A DNA stretch of 55,720 nucleotides, taken from the NCBI RefSeq assembly GCF_009795845.1, contig NZ_WTEX01000016.1, positions 1 to 55,720 on the forward strand, given 5' to 3'. A program made the translations under genes and the position numbers. The notes under the pieces were generated by a model that ran no database searches, was not told where the DNA came from, and saw only the letters and a list, made by a program, of their open reading frames with translations. The DNA comes from Gilliamella sp. Lep-s35 (GTDB lineage: Bacteria; Pseudomonadota; Gammaproteobacteria; Enterobacterales; Orbaceae). Below, piece after piece: positions 27,925 through 38,182 of this stretch (position 1 is the first letter of the stretch; every line of letters begins with the position of its first letter).

Positions 27925-29457
27925 ATGCATATCGGTATACCTAAAGAACGGTTAGCCAATGAAGCTAGAGTTGCAGCAACTCCTCAAACGGTTGGACAAC
28001 TGTTAAAACTTGGCTTTACAGTTTCTGTAGAACAAGGAGCTGGACATGCAGCTCATTTTGAAGACCAAGCTTTTATTGATGCTGGAGCAACAATCCAAAA
28101 CACACAAGATATTTGGCAAAATGATCTAATTTTGAAATTTCACGCACCAACTGATGATGAAATAGCTTTAATGAAAGAGGGTTCAACCCTTATTAGTTAT
28201 ATTTATCCAGCTCAGCATAAAGAATTATTAGAAAAATTAGCCGCCAAAAATATTACTGTCATGGCTATGGATTGTGTTCCACGTATTTCACGTGCGCAAT
28301 CTTTAGATGCTCTTAGCTCAATGTCTAATATTGCTGGTTATCGTTCAGTTATCGAAGCAGCAAATCAATTTGGTCGATTCTTTACAGGTCAAGTTACTGC
28401 AGCAGGTAAAGTGCCCCCTGCTAAAATATTAGTTATTGGAGCAGGTGTTGCAGGCCTTGCAGCAATTGGTGCTGCAGTAAGTTTAGGCGCAATTGTTCGC
28501 GCATTTGATACTCGCCCTGAGGTTGCCGAACAAATTAACAGCATGGGCGCTGACTTTTTAGAGTTAGATTTTGAAGAAGAAGCTGGTTCAGGTGACGGTT
28601 ATGCTAAACAGATGTCAGCGGCCTTTATTGAAGCTGAAATGGCACTATTTGCAGAACAAGCTAAAGATGTTGATATCATCATAACAACTGCACTAATTCC
28701 AGGTAAACCAGCTCCAAAACTCATTTCGAAAGAAATGGTTGAATCAATGAAACCGGGTAGTGTTATTGTTGATTTGGCTGCGTTAACTGGTGGTAACTGT
28801 GAGTTAACTAAACCAGGTGAGGTTTTCGAAACTGAGAATAATGTAAAAATTGTTGGTTATACTGATTTAGCTAATCGTATGCCAGCACAAGCATCACAGC
28901 TTTATGGTACTAATATTGTTAATCTATTAAAACTGCTTGCTAAAGAAAAAGATGGCAATATTGATATCAATTTTGAAGATGTTGTAATTCGTGGTGTAAC
29001 TGTAGTTAAGGATAAAGAAATCACTTGGCCAGCACCACCAATTCAAGTATCAGCTCAACCTCAGAAAAAAACTTCTGAGCCAATTGCTAAACCTGAACCA
29101 AAAACAATGGATCCACGTAAAAAATATGGAATTTTTGCATTAGCCATTCTTGCCTATTTCTGGCTTGCGAATTCTGTACCTGAAAGCTTTTTAGGGCATT
29201 TCACTGTTTTTGCATTATCTTGCGTTGTTGGTTACTACGTAGTGTGGAATGTTACACATTCTTTACATACACCACTCATGTCGGTAACTAATGCGATATC
29301 CGGAATTATATTAGTCGGAGCAATATTACAAGTCGGTGATGATAATGGCTTAACTACGGCAATTGCCTTTGTTGCTATTTTGATTGCTAGTATCAATATT
29401 TTTGGTGGATTCTTTGTTACGCAAAGAATGCTAAAAATGTTCCAACGTGGCAAGTAA
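27925..29457 (+). CDS. pntA: NAD(P) transhydrogenase alpha subunit
   Basis: The 510-residue subunit of the proton-translocating transhydrogenase reduces NADP+ with NADH using the proton gradient. The N-terminal NAD(H)-binding domain I (about residues 1-380) includes [40 protein letters not shown] (Rossmann glycine motif), and [21 protein letters not shown] linker is followed by four membrane helices (about 400-508). Length matches enteric PntA. pntB starts 15 bases downstream. Confidence 0.97.
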   Translation: MHIGIPKERLANEARVAATPQTVGQLLKLGFTVSVEQGAGHAAHFEDQAFIDAGATIQNTQDIWQNDLILKFHAPTDDEIALMKEGSTLISYIYPAQHKELLEKLAAKNITVMAMDCVPRISRAQSLDALSSMSNIAGYRSVIEAANQFGRFFTGQVTAAGKVPPAKILVIGAGVAGLAAIGAAVSLGAIVRAFDTRPEVAEQINSMGADFLELDFEEEAGSGDGYAKQMSAAFIEAEMALFAEQAKDVDIIITTALIPGKPAPKLISKEMVESMKPGSVIVDLAALTGGNCELTKPGEVFETENNVKIVGYTDLANRMPAQASQLYGTNIVNLLKLLAKEKDGNIDINFEDVVIRGVTVVKDKEITWPAPPIQVSAQPQKKTSEPIAKPEPKTMDPRKKYGIFALAILAYFWLANSVPESFLGHFTVFALSCVVGYYVVWNVTHSLHTPLMSVTNAISGIILVGAILQVGDDNGLTTAIAFVAILIASINIFGGFFVTQRMLKMFQRGK

Positions 29458-29472
29458 GAGAGGGAATAAACC

Positions 29473-30864
29473 ATGAGTAATGGAATCATTCAAGCAGCCT
29501 ATGTTATCGCTGCATTACTTTTTATCTTTAGTTTACGTGGTCTTTCTAACCAAGAATCAGCCAAATCAGGAAATATCTACGGTATGATTGGTATGGCTAT
29601 CGCTCTTATTGCTGCAGTTGCAAGTATTAAAGGTGGATTACACTGGATCGTAATCGCAATGATTATTGGTGCAGCAATTGGGTTATATCTTGCTAAGAAA
29701 GTTGAAATGACGCAAATGCCAGAACTTGTTGCGCTACTTCATAGCTTTGTTGGTATGGCTGCGGTTCTAGTTGGCCTAAACAGCTATTTAGATCCACACA
29801 TTCAAAATTTTCAAGGCGGGGAGTTAACCGTACATTTAGTTGAGATTTTTGTTGGTGTCTTTATCGGCGCAGTAACCTTCTCCGGCTCTGTTGTCGCATT
29901 TGGTAAATTAAATGGACGCATTAGCTCAAAACCACTTTCTATTCCTAATAAACATTATTGGAATTTAGCTGCAATTGTTGTTTCTATCATTTTAATGTTT
30001 ACCTTCATTGAAGTAGAAAGCGGAGCTGGTGCACTTATTAGTCTATTAATTATGGCAATAATTGCATTTGTATTTGGCTTCCACCTTGTCGCTTCAATTG
30101 GTGGTGCTGATATGCCTGTTGTAATCTCAATGCTAAACTCTTATTCTGGTTGGGCTGCAGCAGCAGCAGGCTTTATGTTAGGCAACGATCTATTAATTGT
30201 AACAGGCGCATTAGTTGGTTCATCAGGTGCAATTCTTTCATATATTATGTGTAAAGCAATGAACCGCTCATTTATCAGTGTTATTGCCGGTGGATTTGGT
30301 AGTGATGGCAGTTCAGCAAGTTCATCTGATGAAGAACAAGGTGAATACCGCGAAATGCAACCAGCGGAAGTTGCTCAAACATTAAAAGAAGCACGTTCTG
30401 TTATCATTGTTCCGGGGTATGGTATGGCTGTTGCGCAAGCTCAAGGAGCTGTCAGTAATATTACAGAAAAACTACGTGGTATGGGGATAGAAGTTCGTTT
30501 TGGTATTCACCCCGTTGCAGGGCGTTTACCTGGGCATATGAACGTATTATTAGCTGAAGCAAAAGTGCCTTATGATATTGTATTAGAAATGGATGAAATC
30601 AATGATGACTTCCCTGATACTGATGTTGTTTGGGTAATTGGAGCTAATGATACAGTTAACCCAGCGGCAGAAGAAGATCCTAATAGCCCAATAGCAGGCA
30701 TGCCTGTTCTTGAAGTTTGGAAATCAAAGACTGTTATCATTTCTAAACGTTCAATGAATACTGGTTATGCAGGCGTACAAAATCCACTATTTTTTAAAGA
30801 AAATAGCTATATGTTATTTGGTGATGCGAAAGACAGTGTTGAAAAAGTACTACAAAGCCTTTAA
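29473..30864 (+). CDS. pntB: NAD(P) transhydrogenase beta subunit
   Basis: A 463-residue protein with eight or nine membrane helices (about residues 1-260), including [13 protein letters not shown] and [19 protein letters not shown], and a C-terminal NADP(H)-binding domain [16 protein letters not shown] (nucleotide loop), [20 protein letters not shown] and [16 protein letters not shown]. With PntA it forms the inner-membrane complex. A hairpin follows 14 bases after the stop. Confidence 0.97.
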   Translation: MSNGIIQAAYVIAALLFIFSLRGLSNQESAKSGNIYGMIGMAIALIAAVASIKGGLHWIVIAMIIGAAIGLYLAKKVEMTQMPELVALLHSFVGMAAVLVGLNSYLDPHIQNFQGGELTVHLVEIFVGVFIGAVTFSGSVVAFGKLNGRISSKPLSIPNKHYWNLAAIVVSIILMFTFIEVESGAGALISLLIMAIIAFVFGFHLVASIGGADMPVVISMLNSYSGWAAAAAGFMLGNDLLIVTGALVGSSGAILSYIMCKAMNRSFISVIAGGFGSDGSSASSSDEEQGEYREMQPAEVAQTLKEARSVIIVPGYGMAVAQAQGAVSNITEKLRGMGIEVRFGIHPVAGRLPGHMNVLLAEAKVPYDIVLEMDEINDDFPDTDVVWVIGANDTVNPAAEEDPNSPIAGMPVLEVWKSKTVIISKRSMNTGYAGVQNPLFFKENSYMLFGDAKDSVEKVLQSL

Positions 30865-30878
30865 TGAGTAATTCATTA

Positions 30879-30908
30879 AATATACTGTGGCTCCTGCCGC
30901 AGTATATT
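30879..30908 (+). terminator. Terminator after pntB
   Basis: AATATACTGTGG and CCGCAGTATATT pair over twelve positions with one G-U pair around CTCCTG. The U tail (TCTAAAAT) is poor, but the position directly after pntB supports a transcription end or mRNA-stabilising hairpin. Confidence 0.65.
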
Positions 30909-30924
30909 TCTAAAATATAGGCGC

Positions 30925-31200
30925 TTAATTTAAATTCGCTTTAGCTAAAAAATCGATTATTCGATTTGTTATTTCACGGCGTATCTCTGTCCTTGTGCGA
31001 TTTCCACCATCTTTACAAATGATTGCTTCTCCTTTAGCCTCTTGCTCTAAGATATTTATAGCACTTGATTTACAAATTTTTATAGAACTAAAATGCATTG
31101 CATCAGGTATAGAAACGCTGAGTTGTTTACATTCATGATTAAAATAATCCTCTAACGGCTTTCCTATTGGTTTATGGGTAGGTGGTTTTTGTCGATTTTT
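30925..31200 (-). pseudogene. Third IS3-like transposase-end remnant read through into a small ORF (copy C)
   Basis: On the minus strand the frame KPPTHKPIGKPLEDYFNHE, then CKQLSVSIPDAMHF, and on to IIDFLAKANLN ends at the TAA at 30925-30927. The stretch at 31113-31150 (GATTATTTTAATCATGAA and following) closely matches copies A and B. Compared with A, it lacks about 12 bases (TPYA-F region), and one base is missing at the old stop, so translation runs on for about 70 more codons. The downstream 57-codon part, from an ATG at 31096-31098, is not recognised and has no ribosome site. Nothing shows it is expressed. Confidence 0.5.
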
Positions 31201-31666
31201 GCTTGATACGCTAGTTATCGCAGTTTATCTACATAAACATTTATCTAACCAACAAAGACAGCGCCATTTTTGTCAAGAAGTTTCAGGAACGCCCTGTGTT
31301 TATGTAAAAAAAACAAAAAATCATATTTATACCAACAAGCAAAAATTCTCTAGTTTGCTGTTTGGTTTTATTTTTAAGTAAAGGTAAACCTTTGGTATCA
31401 ACCTGCAGCATTTCTCTCAGGTAGGTTTTGTTATCGCCTTTAGCTTACTGTTTTAATTTATCTCCAATAGATTTTTCAAGTTTAACCAGATTCTTAATTC
31501 CCTAACTAATGGTTTTATTGCGTTTAAAATTATTTTACATCTCTATGACGCATAAATTTCACTCAACTAAGTGATATTTTTTAAGCTTGTCATAATAATA
31601 TCTTTAAAAATTATCTAAATAGGAGTAGATTATTTTTTTCAGTAAAAATAAAAAAAGAGTAAAATT
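31201..31666. other. Intergenic region upstream of alaA
   Basis: This 466-base stretch contains only short, unsupported frames. Its left part (to about 31300) may be further decayed mobile DNA attached to copy C. The right part is AT-rich and should hold the alaA promoter; an AGGAG motif at about 31621 is too far from the alaA ATG, whose probable ribosome site is AAAGAG at about 31654. Confidence 0.4.
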
Positions 31667-32881
31667 ATGGTAAATTTCCAAAAATCCAACAAATTGGATA
31701 ATGTTTGTTATGACATCCGAGGACCAATCCTTGAACACGCAAAACGATTAGAAGAAGAAGGTCAAACAATCTTAAAACTCAACATTGGAAATCCAGCCCC
31801 ATTCGGTTTTGCCGCGCCAGATGAATTATTGGTTGATGTTATTCGCAATTTACCTGCATCACAAGGGTATTGTGATTCAAAAGGACTTTACTCTGCACGA
31901 AAAGCAATTATGCAACATTATCAGGCTAGAGGGATCACAAGCTTGGATGTTGAAGATATTTATATTGGTAATGGCGTATCTGAGCTTATTGTTCAGTCCA
32001 TGCAAGCATTACTTAACACTGGTGATGAAATACTTGTGCCTATGCCAGACTATCCATTATGGACAGCGGCGGTTAGCTTGTCTGGAGGTAACGCCGTACA
32101 TTATCTTTGTGATGAAGAAGCAAACTGGTCGCCAGATTTAGATGATATTAAACAAAAAATCACACCAAGAACAAAAGGTATTGTCATTATTAACCCGAAT
32201 AACCCAACGGGAGCTGTTTATAGTAAAGAAGTATTACTTGAGATCGCAGAAATAGCTCGTCAAAATAACTTAATTATTTTTGCTGATGAGATTTACGACA
32301 AAATTTTATATGATGATGCTGTGCATCATTCCATTGCTGCATTAGCACCAGATTTATTTGTCATTACTATGAGTGGGCTGTCAAAAACATATCGTGTAGC
32401 TGGATTTAGGCAAGGTTGGATGGCGCTTTGTGGCCCAAAACACCATGTAAAAGGCTATATTGAAGGTTTGAATATGCTTGCTTCCATGCGTTTATGTGCT
32501 AATGTGCCATTACAACATGCTATTCAAGGAGCGCTAGGCGGCTACCAAAGTATTAATGAATTTATCACTCCTGGCGGACGTTTGTACGATCAATGTATGC
32601 TAGCATGGCGTTTGCTTAATGATATTCCTGGAGTTTCATGCACCAAACCACAAGGTGCATTGTATTTATTTCCAAAACTTGATCAAAAAAAGTTTAATAT
32701 TCACAATGATCAGAAATTAGTTTTAGATTTTTTATTACAAGAAAAAGTCTTACTTGTGCAAGGAACTGGTTTTAACTGGCATAAACCAGATCATGTTAGG
32801 ATGGTTGCTTTACCTCATTTAGGTGAACTTGAAGATGCTATTGGAAGGTTTGCTAAATTTTTATCTCAATATAAACAGTAA
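31667..32881 (+). CDS. alaA: Glutamate-pyruvate aminotransferase AlaA
   Basis: A 404-residue fold-type I aminotransferase that makes alanine from pyruvate and glutamate. It begins like enteric AlaA (SNKLDNVCYDIRGP) and keeps NIGNPAPFGF, QGYCDSKGLYSARKAI, VIINPNNPTGAVYSKE, FADEIYDKILYDD and the PLP lysine Lys240 in MSGLSKTYRVAGFRQGWM. High identity to AlaA and equal length make the call firm. A hairpin terminator follows 16 bases after the stop. Confidence 0.96.
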   Translation: MVNFQKSNKLDNVCYDIRGPILEHAKRLEEEGQTILKLNIGNPAPFGFAAPDELLVDVIRNLPASQGYCDSKGLYSARKAIMQHYQARGITSLDVEDIYIGNGVSELIVQSMQALLNTGDEILVPMPDYPLWTAAVSLSGGNAVHYLCDEEANWSPDLDDIKQKITPRTKGIVIINPNNPTGAVYSKEVLLEIAEIARQNNLIIFADEIYDKILYDDAVHHSIAALAPDLFVITMSGLSKTYRVAGFRQGWMALCGPKHHVKGYIEGLNMLASMRLCANVPLQHAIQGALGGYQSINEFITPGGRLYDQCMLAWRLLNDIPGVSCTKPQGALYLFPKLDQKKFNIHNDQKLVLDFLLQEKVLLVQGTGFNWHKPDHVRMVALPHLGELEDAIGRFAKFLSQYKQ

Positions 32882-32897
32882 AAGAAAATTTTAATTA

Positions 32898-32922
32898 AAT
32901 CCCCCAATATAATTGGGGATTG
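32898..32922 (+). terminator. Terminator after alaA
   Basis: AATCCCC and GGGGATT pair, extended by AAT/ATT on the far side of a bulged C, followed by TGTACTATT. It lies between the alaA stop and the IS30-family element and probably ends the alaA transcript. Confidence 0.65.
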
Positions 32923-32974
32923 TACTATTAAATTAACCCCATTATCTATAATTCAAATCGCATTAATTGATATT

Positions 32975-34004
32975 CCTGGATTCAAACATGAAGTGCAATT
33001 TTAGACACGGTGGAGTGAAGAAAGTAGGAAGGTGATTTATACTAGCCCCTTCGCACCACCACAGTTTGGAGATTGCTATGTATTATAATCACCTTTCTGG
33101 GAAGGAAAGATACCAGATTTTTGTATTATTACAAGCTGGAAAGAATAAAAAGAGATAACGCAGCTACTCAATAGACATCCTTATCAAGCCTATCAAGCAC
33201 ATGAGGCGGTGACACTTGCTAGGAAAAGGCGAAAAAACAGCGGTAATGGTAAGGCAATAGAGTATTCGGTATGGCGTCAAGTTGAAAAATACCTCATGCT
33301 TTATTACAGCCCAGAGCAGATTGCTGCACGTTTAAAGAAAATCAGCGTCCAATCAGTCTATAACTACCTTTATCAAAATAAAGCACGCTATGAACAATTC
33401 AAACCTTATCTAAGGCGAAAAGGTAAAGCTTATCGGCATTGCAAGGCACCGAGTATTAAAGAAGGAGGCCGTCGATATAAACGGCCAATTAAACAACGTC
33501 CAAGTTATGTAGAAAGCCGGAAAACGCAAGGACATTGGGAGGGCGATACCATAATTAGCCGTAAAGATAAGCAAGCATTATTGACGTTAGTTGAGCGCAA
33601 AACTGGACTAGTACTCATTGAACGCCTCAATCAACGTACCGCCGCCAAAACGAGAGATATGATAATAAAATTGCTAACGCCGTTTAAAAAGATGGTTAAA
33701 AGCATCACCTTTGATAATGGGATGGAATTTAATTATCATCATGCGATTGAGCATTATTTAAATACTAGCGTATACTTTGCGGAGCCTTATAAAAGCTGGC
33801 AAAGAGGCACAAATGAAAACACCAATGGCTTAATACGTCAGTTTATACCAAAGTCAGCGGCCATTTCATTAGTTGACGACGAACAGATAAAGAAAATACA
33901 ATATCTATTGAACACACGCCCAAGAAAACGGCATAAGTTTAAAAGCCCTGCCTCCTTTTATTCGAAGGAGTTAAGACAAATTGCACTTCATGGTGGAATC
34001 TAGG
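32975..34004 (+). mobile_element. IS30-family insertion sequence, degenerate
   Basis: The element is bounded by 27-base imperfect inverted repeats, at 32975-33001 and 33978-34004, sharing the inner block CATGAAGTGCAATTT. Total length is about 1030 bases, normal for IS30. The transposase stop at 34001-34003 lies within the right repeat. No convincing target duplication is visible. It sits between alaA and rsgA and disrupts no recognised gene. Confidence 0.82.
33078..34003 (+). pseudogene. IS30-family transposase, frameshifted
   Basis: The ATG at 33078 starts MYYNHLSGKERYQIFVLL, the classical IS30 N-terminus, but frame 0 stops at a TAA at 33156-33158. Codons AAA AAG just before it (33147-33152) mark where the reading must move to the -1 frame to continue as EITQLLNRHP and on to the C-terminus. 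Between NRHP and QAHEAV about 20 residues of the helix-turn-helix region appear deleted. The catalytic core is intact: Asp in HWEGDTI, Asp in FDNGMEF and Glu in GTNENTNGLIRQF. Programmed slippage at AAAAAG is conceivable, but the deletion argues for an inactive copy. Confidence 0.8.
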
Positions 34005-34041
34005 TGATTTACCTAACTGCCCACTAAAATAGTATAACTGA

Positions 34042-35079
34042 TTATTTATAACTTTTATTAGTTTTTGCCTTTACTTCTTGCATTGTCTGTAAAATTCGAT
34101 GATAGTTATCAAGCCTTGATGGGGCAATTTGACCGTCTTGCATTGCTTTTTGTAGCAAACAACCTGGCGTATCAAGGTGATTACAATCACGAAAATGGCA
34201 ACCACCTAAATAATTGTCAAATTCTTTAAACCCCCTAATTACCTGTTCTGGCTCTAAATGCCATAAACCAAATTCGCGGATCCCTGGTGAGTCTATAATA
34301 TCGCCACCATTTGGTAAGTGGTAAAGCCGAGAGGATGTGGTTGTATGTTGACCAAGACCTGATATTTCTGAAATATCTCCAGTCATCACTGATTGTGATT
34401 GATGAGGTAACAGTAAATTAATAATACTTGATTTACCCACACCAGATTGCCCAACTAAAATAGAAACCTTACCTTGCAAGGCATCTTGCAATACCGCAAT
34501 ACCTTGTTGATTTTGGCATGAAACATATAATAATTGATAACCAATATGAGTATAAATCGCCAATTGTTTTTCAACATCAGCGCGTTGCTGATCATTGAGT
34601 AAATCAATTTTGTTTAAAACAATAATCGGTTGTATATCAGTATTTTCACAAGCCACTAAATAGCGATCGATAATATTTAGTGATAGTTCTGGCAAGACAG
34701 CCGAAATAATCACGATTTGATCAACATTTGCGGCAACGGGTTTAACACCATCATAAAAATCAGGCCGAACAAGTTCAGAATGCCGAGGATGAACCGCTTC
34801 AATGATGCCATTGGTGTTCGGCTCTAAACTTTCGCGCCACAAAACTTTATCGCCAGTGACTAACGACGGTAACGTGCGCCGAATACTACAACGATAAATA
34901 AGGCCGGCATCATCTTCGACATCAGCCGATTTACCAAAACGACTGATCACCACGCCATCACGAGGGGATGAAAAATTTGATAGACTTTCATCTTGTTTTA
35001 TAGCTAATCGTTGCTGGTGTTTTGCCGCTACGCGCCTTTTTTGATTTTGGGAGAGTTGATTTTTTGCCATAGCACTCAT
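34042..35079 (-). CDS. rsgA: Small-subunit ribosome biogenesis GTPase RsgA
   Basis: A 345-residue circularly permuted GTPase that assists 30S maturation. After a basic N-terminus and OB-fold domain comes NKID (G4), then [10 protein letters not shown] (G1/P-loop) and DSPGIREF (G3), in the permuted order typical of RsgA/YjeQ. The C-terminal zinc domain has [14 protein letters not shown] (Cys, Cys, His, Cys). It is divergent from orn, as in enterics. Confidence 0.96.
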   Translation of the reverse strand: MSAMAKNQLSQNQKRRVAAKHQQRLAIKQDESLSNFSSPRDGVVISRFGKSADVEDDAGLIYRCSIRRTLPSLVTGDKVLWRESLEPNTNGIIEAVHPRHSELVRPDFYDGVKPVAANVDQIVIISAVLPELSLNIIDRYLVACENTDIQPIIVLNKIDLLNDQQRADVEKQLAIYTHIGYQLLYVSCQNQQGIAVLQDALQGKVSILVGQSGVGKSSIINLLLPHQSQSVMTGDISEISGLGQHTTTSSRLYHLPNGGDIIDSPGIREFGLWHLEPEQVIRGFKEFDNYLGGCHFRDCNHLDTPGCLLQKAMQDGQIAPSRLDNYHRILQTMQEVKAKTNKSYK

Positions 35080-35149
35080 TTTTTACTAAAACAGATTGTC
35101 AGTTATGCTACACTACTCAGTATCAAAAAGAAAATGTCTATCGCAAATT

Positions 35150-35713
35150 ATGAGCAAACAACCACAAATTAACAGTAGCAATCTTATTTGGATCGATCTT
35201 GAAATGACAGGACTTAATCCAACCACTGATCGCATTATTGAAATTGCAACCATTGTTACCGATTCTAATTTAAATATCCTTGCTGAAGGACCAGTCATTG
35301 CCGTTCATCAATCTGATGAGCAATTAGCATTAATGGATGAATGGAATCAAAATACCCACGGCAAATCAGGACTTATTGAGCGTGTTCGTACAAGTACTAT
35401 TAGCGAACAACAAGCAGAACAACAAACCATCGAATTTTTAAAACAATGGGTACCTGAAAACTGTTCACCAATTTGTGGTAATACTATTGGGCAAGATCGT
35501 CGTTTTTTATTTAACTATATGCCTAATTTAGAACGTTATTTTCATTATCGTTATTTAGATGTTAGTACAATTAAAGAATTAGCTAAACGCTGGAAACCTG
35601 AAATGTTAAAAGGGATTAGCAAACAGAGTTCGCACCAAGCGCTTGATGATATTCGTGATTCGATTGCCGAACTGGTTTATTACCGCGAACATTTTTTTGA
35701 TCTAACCCAATAA
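35150..35713 (+). CDS. orn: Oligoribonuclease
   Basis: The preferred ATG at 35150 gives 187 residues, close to the 181 of E. coli Orn; an ORF start at 35096 would add 18 unconserved residues. The DEDDh exonuclease motifs are present: [12 protein letters not shown] (Asp, Glu), [16 protein letters not shown] (Asp) and [13 protein letters not shown] (His, Asp). The enzyme degrades 2-5-mer RNA, finishing mRNA decay. The ribosome site before the chosen start is weak. waaA begins 5 bases after the stop. Confidence 0.95.
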   Translation: MSKQPQINSSNLIWIDLEMTGLNPTTDRIIEIATIVTDSNLNILAEGPVIAVHQSDEQLALMDEWNQNTHGKSGLIERVRTSTISEQQAEQQTIEFLKQWVPENCSPICGNTIGQDRRFLFNYMPNLERYFHYRYLDVSTIKELAKRWKPEMLKGISKQSSHQALDDIRDSIAELVYYREHFFDLTQ

Positions 35714-35718
35714 TTAGC

Positions 35719-36990
35719 ATGCAAATTTTATATACTGTTTTATTATATTTGATTCAACCCTTTGTTTGGCTCAGGCTACTTTGGCGTAGCTGTAAAGCGC
35801 CTGCTTACCGTAAGCGTTGGCTTGAACGCTATGGTTTTTGCCAAAATAAAGTTGAATCTAACGGTATTTTACTGCATGCCGTATCAGTGGGGGAAACGAT
35901 TGCCGCTATCCCACTAATCGAAGCATTGCAACAACAATATCCTAATTTACCTATCACCGTAACCACTATGACGCCAACAGGCTCAGAGCGAGTGAAATCG
36001 TTACTCGGTGATAGTGTTCATCATGTTTATTTACCTTATGATTTGCCTTGCGCAATAAATCGTTTTTTAAAAACCATTCAGCCCAAATTAGTGATTATTA
36101 TGGAAACTGAACTTTGGCCTAATTTTATTTGTCAGTGTTACAAACGAAATATTCCGCTGGTTCTTGCCAACGCTAGATTATCAGAACGATCAGCTAACCG
36201 ATATCGCAAACTAGGACGAGCGATTAGCCATTTACTATCAAAAATCAGCGCCATTGCCGCACAAAATAAGCAAGACGGAGAGCGTTTTGTATCACTGGGT
36301 TTGCCGAGTGATCATTTAGCCATAACCGGTAGTATTAAATTTGATATTGATTTAACGGCTCAACAGCAGCAAAAAATTGCAATGCTAAAACAACAATGGC
36401 AATTAAATCGCCCTGTCTTTATTGCTGCAAGTACACATAGTGGCGAAGATGAAATCATCTTGTCTGCCTTTGAACGATTATTACAAACATGCCCTGATTT
36501 GTTATTAATCGTTGTTCCCCGCCACCCTGAACGCTTTAAAACCGTCGAAAAATTAATTAATGACCGCGGGTTAAATTATATCAACCGCAGTAGCAACCAA
36601 GTTCCGACTAAACAAACACAAGTCATTTTGGGCAATACAATGGGAGAGTTAATAGAACTTTATGGCATTGCTGATATTGCCTTTGTTGGAGGTAGTTTAG
36701 TGAAGCATGGTGGGCATAACCCATTAGAGCCAGCACTCCACCACATCCCAATCATTAGTGGCGAGCACTTTTTCAATTTTAAAGTTATTTGTGAACAGCT
36801 CATTTCAGCTAACGGGATGATCATTTGTGCTAGCTCAGCAGACGCCCTTTATTCGGCGGTTAATACGCTTTTGGCAAATAAAAGTAATAGTCAGCAAATT
36901 GGTGAACAGGCATATCAAGTATTAAAACAAAATCAAGGGGCACTGGATCGGCTGCTTAACATTATCAACCATTATCTTTACTCTAAATAA
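35719..36990 (+). CDS. waaA: 3-deoxy-D-manno-octulosonic acid (Kdo) transferase
   Basis: The 423-residue inner-membrane-associated glycosyltransferase adds Kdo to lipid IVA. An N-terminal hydrophobic anchor (LYTVLLYLIQPFVWLRLLW) precedes a GT-B fold: LHAVSVGETIAAIPLI, TTMTPTGSERVK, ETELWPNFI, and the C-terminal GGSLVKHGGHNPLEPALH. Length matches WaaA/KdtA. It probably shares a transcript with orn and hemH. Confidence 0.96.
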   Translation: MQILYTVLLYLIQPFVWLRLLWRSCKAPAYRKRWLERYGFCQNKVESNGILLHAVSVGETIAAIPLIEALQQQYPNLPITVTTMTPTGSERVKSLLGDSVHHVYLPYDLPCAINRFLKTIQPKLVIIMETELWPNFICQCYKRNIPLVLANARLSERSANRYRKLGRAISHLLSKISAIAAQNKQDGERFVSLGLPSDHLAITGSIKFDIDLTAQQQQKIAMLKQQWQLNRPVFIAASTHSGEDEIILSAFERLLQTCPDLLLIVVPRHPERFKTVEKLINDRGLNYINRSSNQVPTKQTQVILGNTMGELIELYGIADIAFVGGSLVKHGGHNPLEPALHHIPIISGEHFFNFKVICEQLISANGMIICASSADALYSAVNTLLANKSNSQQIGEQAYQVLKQNQGALDRLLNIINHYLYSK

Positions 36991-36999
36991 GGATTGCTT

Positions 37000-37995
37000 G
37001 TGGAAAAAAAACAAGGTCTATTATTGGTTAATTTAGGCACGCCAAGTGCAGCAACGCCAGATGCAATAAAGCAGTATTTAACTGAGTTTTTGCTCGATCG
37101 GCATGTAGTTGATTTACCTAAGCTGTTTTGGTCACCCATTTTAAAGTATATTGTGATACCTAAACGAGTACCTTATATTATTCACCATTACCAAAAAATT
37201 TGGATAAATGGCGCATCACCTTTATTACATTACAGCCAATTATTATGTAACAAGTTACAGCAGCGTTTACCTAATATCCAATGTGAATTAGCCATGACCT
37301 ATGGCGAACCGGATATGCAAACGGCGTTGAACAAGCTTCAATCATGCTCAAAAATTACCGTATTGCCACTCTTTCCACAGTATTCCACAACCACAACTCT
37401 GGCAGTACTTGACAAACTTAAACAAATTATCGCCTCTGATCAAATCATCGATAACATCTGCTATATTCGTGATTATGCTGATCATCCAAGTTATATTAAT
37501 GCACTTTATTTACAAATTAAGCAGGCTTTTGAAGATCAAGGAGAGCCTGAAGTGCTCGTACTTTCTTATCATGGTATTCCAGAGAGCTATATTCACAAAC
37601 GAAAAGAAGATTATATTAAACGTTGTGAAATGACCACACAGTTATTAATCGAAAAATGTCGAGCAAATGGTATAAATCGACCAATCCAAATGGCGTACCA
37701 ATCCAAATTTGGTAAAGGTAAATGGGTTACACCAAGTACCAGTGACACACTACAAACACTAGCGCAAAGTGGCGTTAAAAACGTGCACGTTATCTGCCCG
37801 GGTTTCTCGGTAGATTGTATTGAAACCCTTTATGAAATTGATGAAGAAAATCGAGAACTGTTTTTTAATGCAGGCGGAAAAATGTTTTATTATATTCCTG
37901 CATTAAATGAGAGCGACTTACAGATTAGTTTTATCATAGAGCTAATTAATCATACTCAACCGCTTACATTTAAAAACTTATACTCAAACTCATAG
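37000..37995 (+). CDS. hemH: Ferrochelatase
   Basis: The GTG at 37000 with AAGGA six bases upstream gives 331 residues; a TTG at 36994 sits against the ribosome site. The enzyme inserts ferrous iron into protoporphyrin IX. Conserved signs are LLLVNLGTPSAATPDAIKQYL, LPLFPQYSTTTT, the active-site His in LSYHGIPESY and Glu in CPGFSVDCIETLYEID. It follows waaA closely. Confidence 0.95.
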   Translation: MEKKQGLLLVNLGTPSAATPDAIKQYLTEFLLDRHVVDLPKLFWSPILKYIVIPKRVPYIIHHYQKIWINGASPLLHYSQLLCNKLQQRLPNIQCELAMTYGEPDMQTALNKLQSCSKITVLPLFPQYSTTTTLAVLDKLKQIIASDQIIDNICYIRDYADHPSYINALYLQIKQAFEDQGEPEVLVLSYHGIPESYIHKRKEDYIKRCEMTTQLLIEKCRANGINRPIQMAYQSKFGKGKWVTPSTSDTLQTLAQSGVKNVHVICPGFSVDCIETLYEIDEENRELFFNAGGKMFYYIPALNESDLQISFIIELINHTQPLTFKNLYSNS

Positions 37996-38182
37996 TCTCC
38001 TAAAATTTTTTACATAAGTAATGTGACTTAAAAAGATTATGCAAGACTGGTGATTGTAAATGTTCAAATGATTCAAATTTACAAATATTAATGCTAAATA
38101 GCTGTCTATCTCTCCTATAATTTATGGCGTATGATAGGATATTATTAATAATTGAGTATCTGAGCACTGAGGAGTAAATAAA

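Noticed and set aside
31199-31381. A 60-codon plus-strand frame before alaA
   Set aside because: No recognisable similarity, no ribosome site and it overlaps probable mobile-element debris on the other strand.
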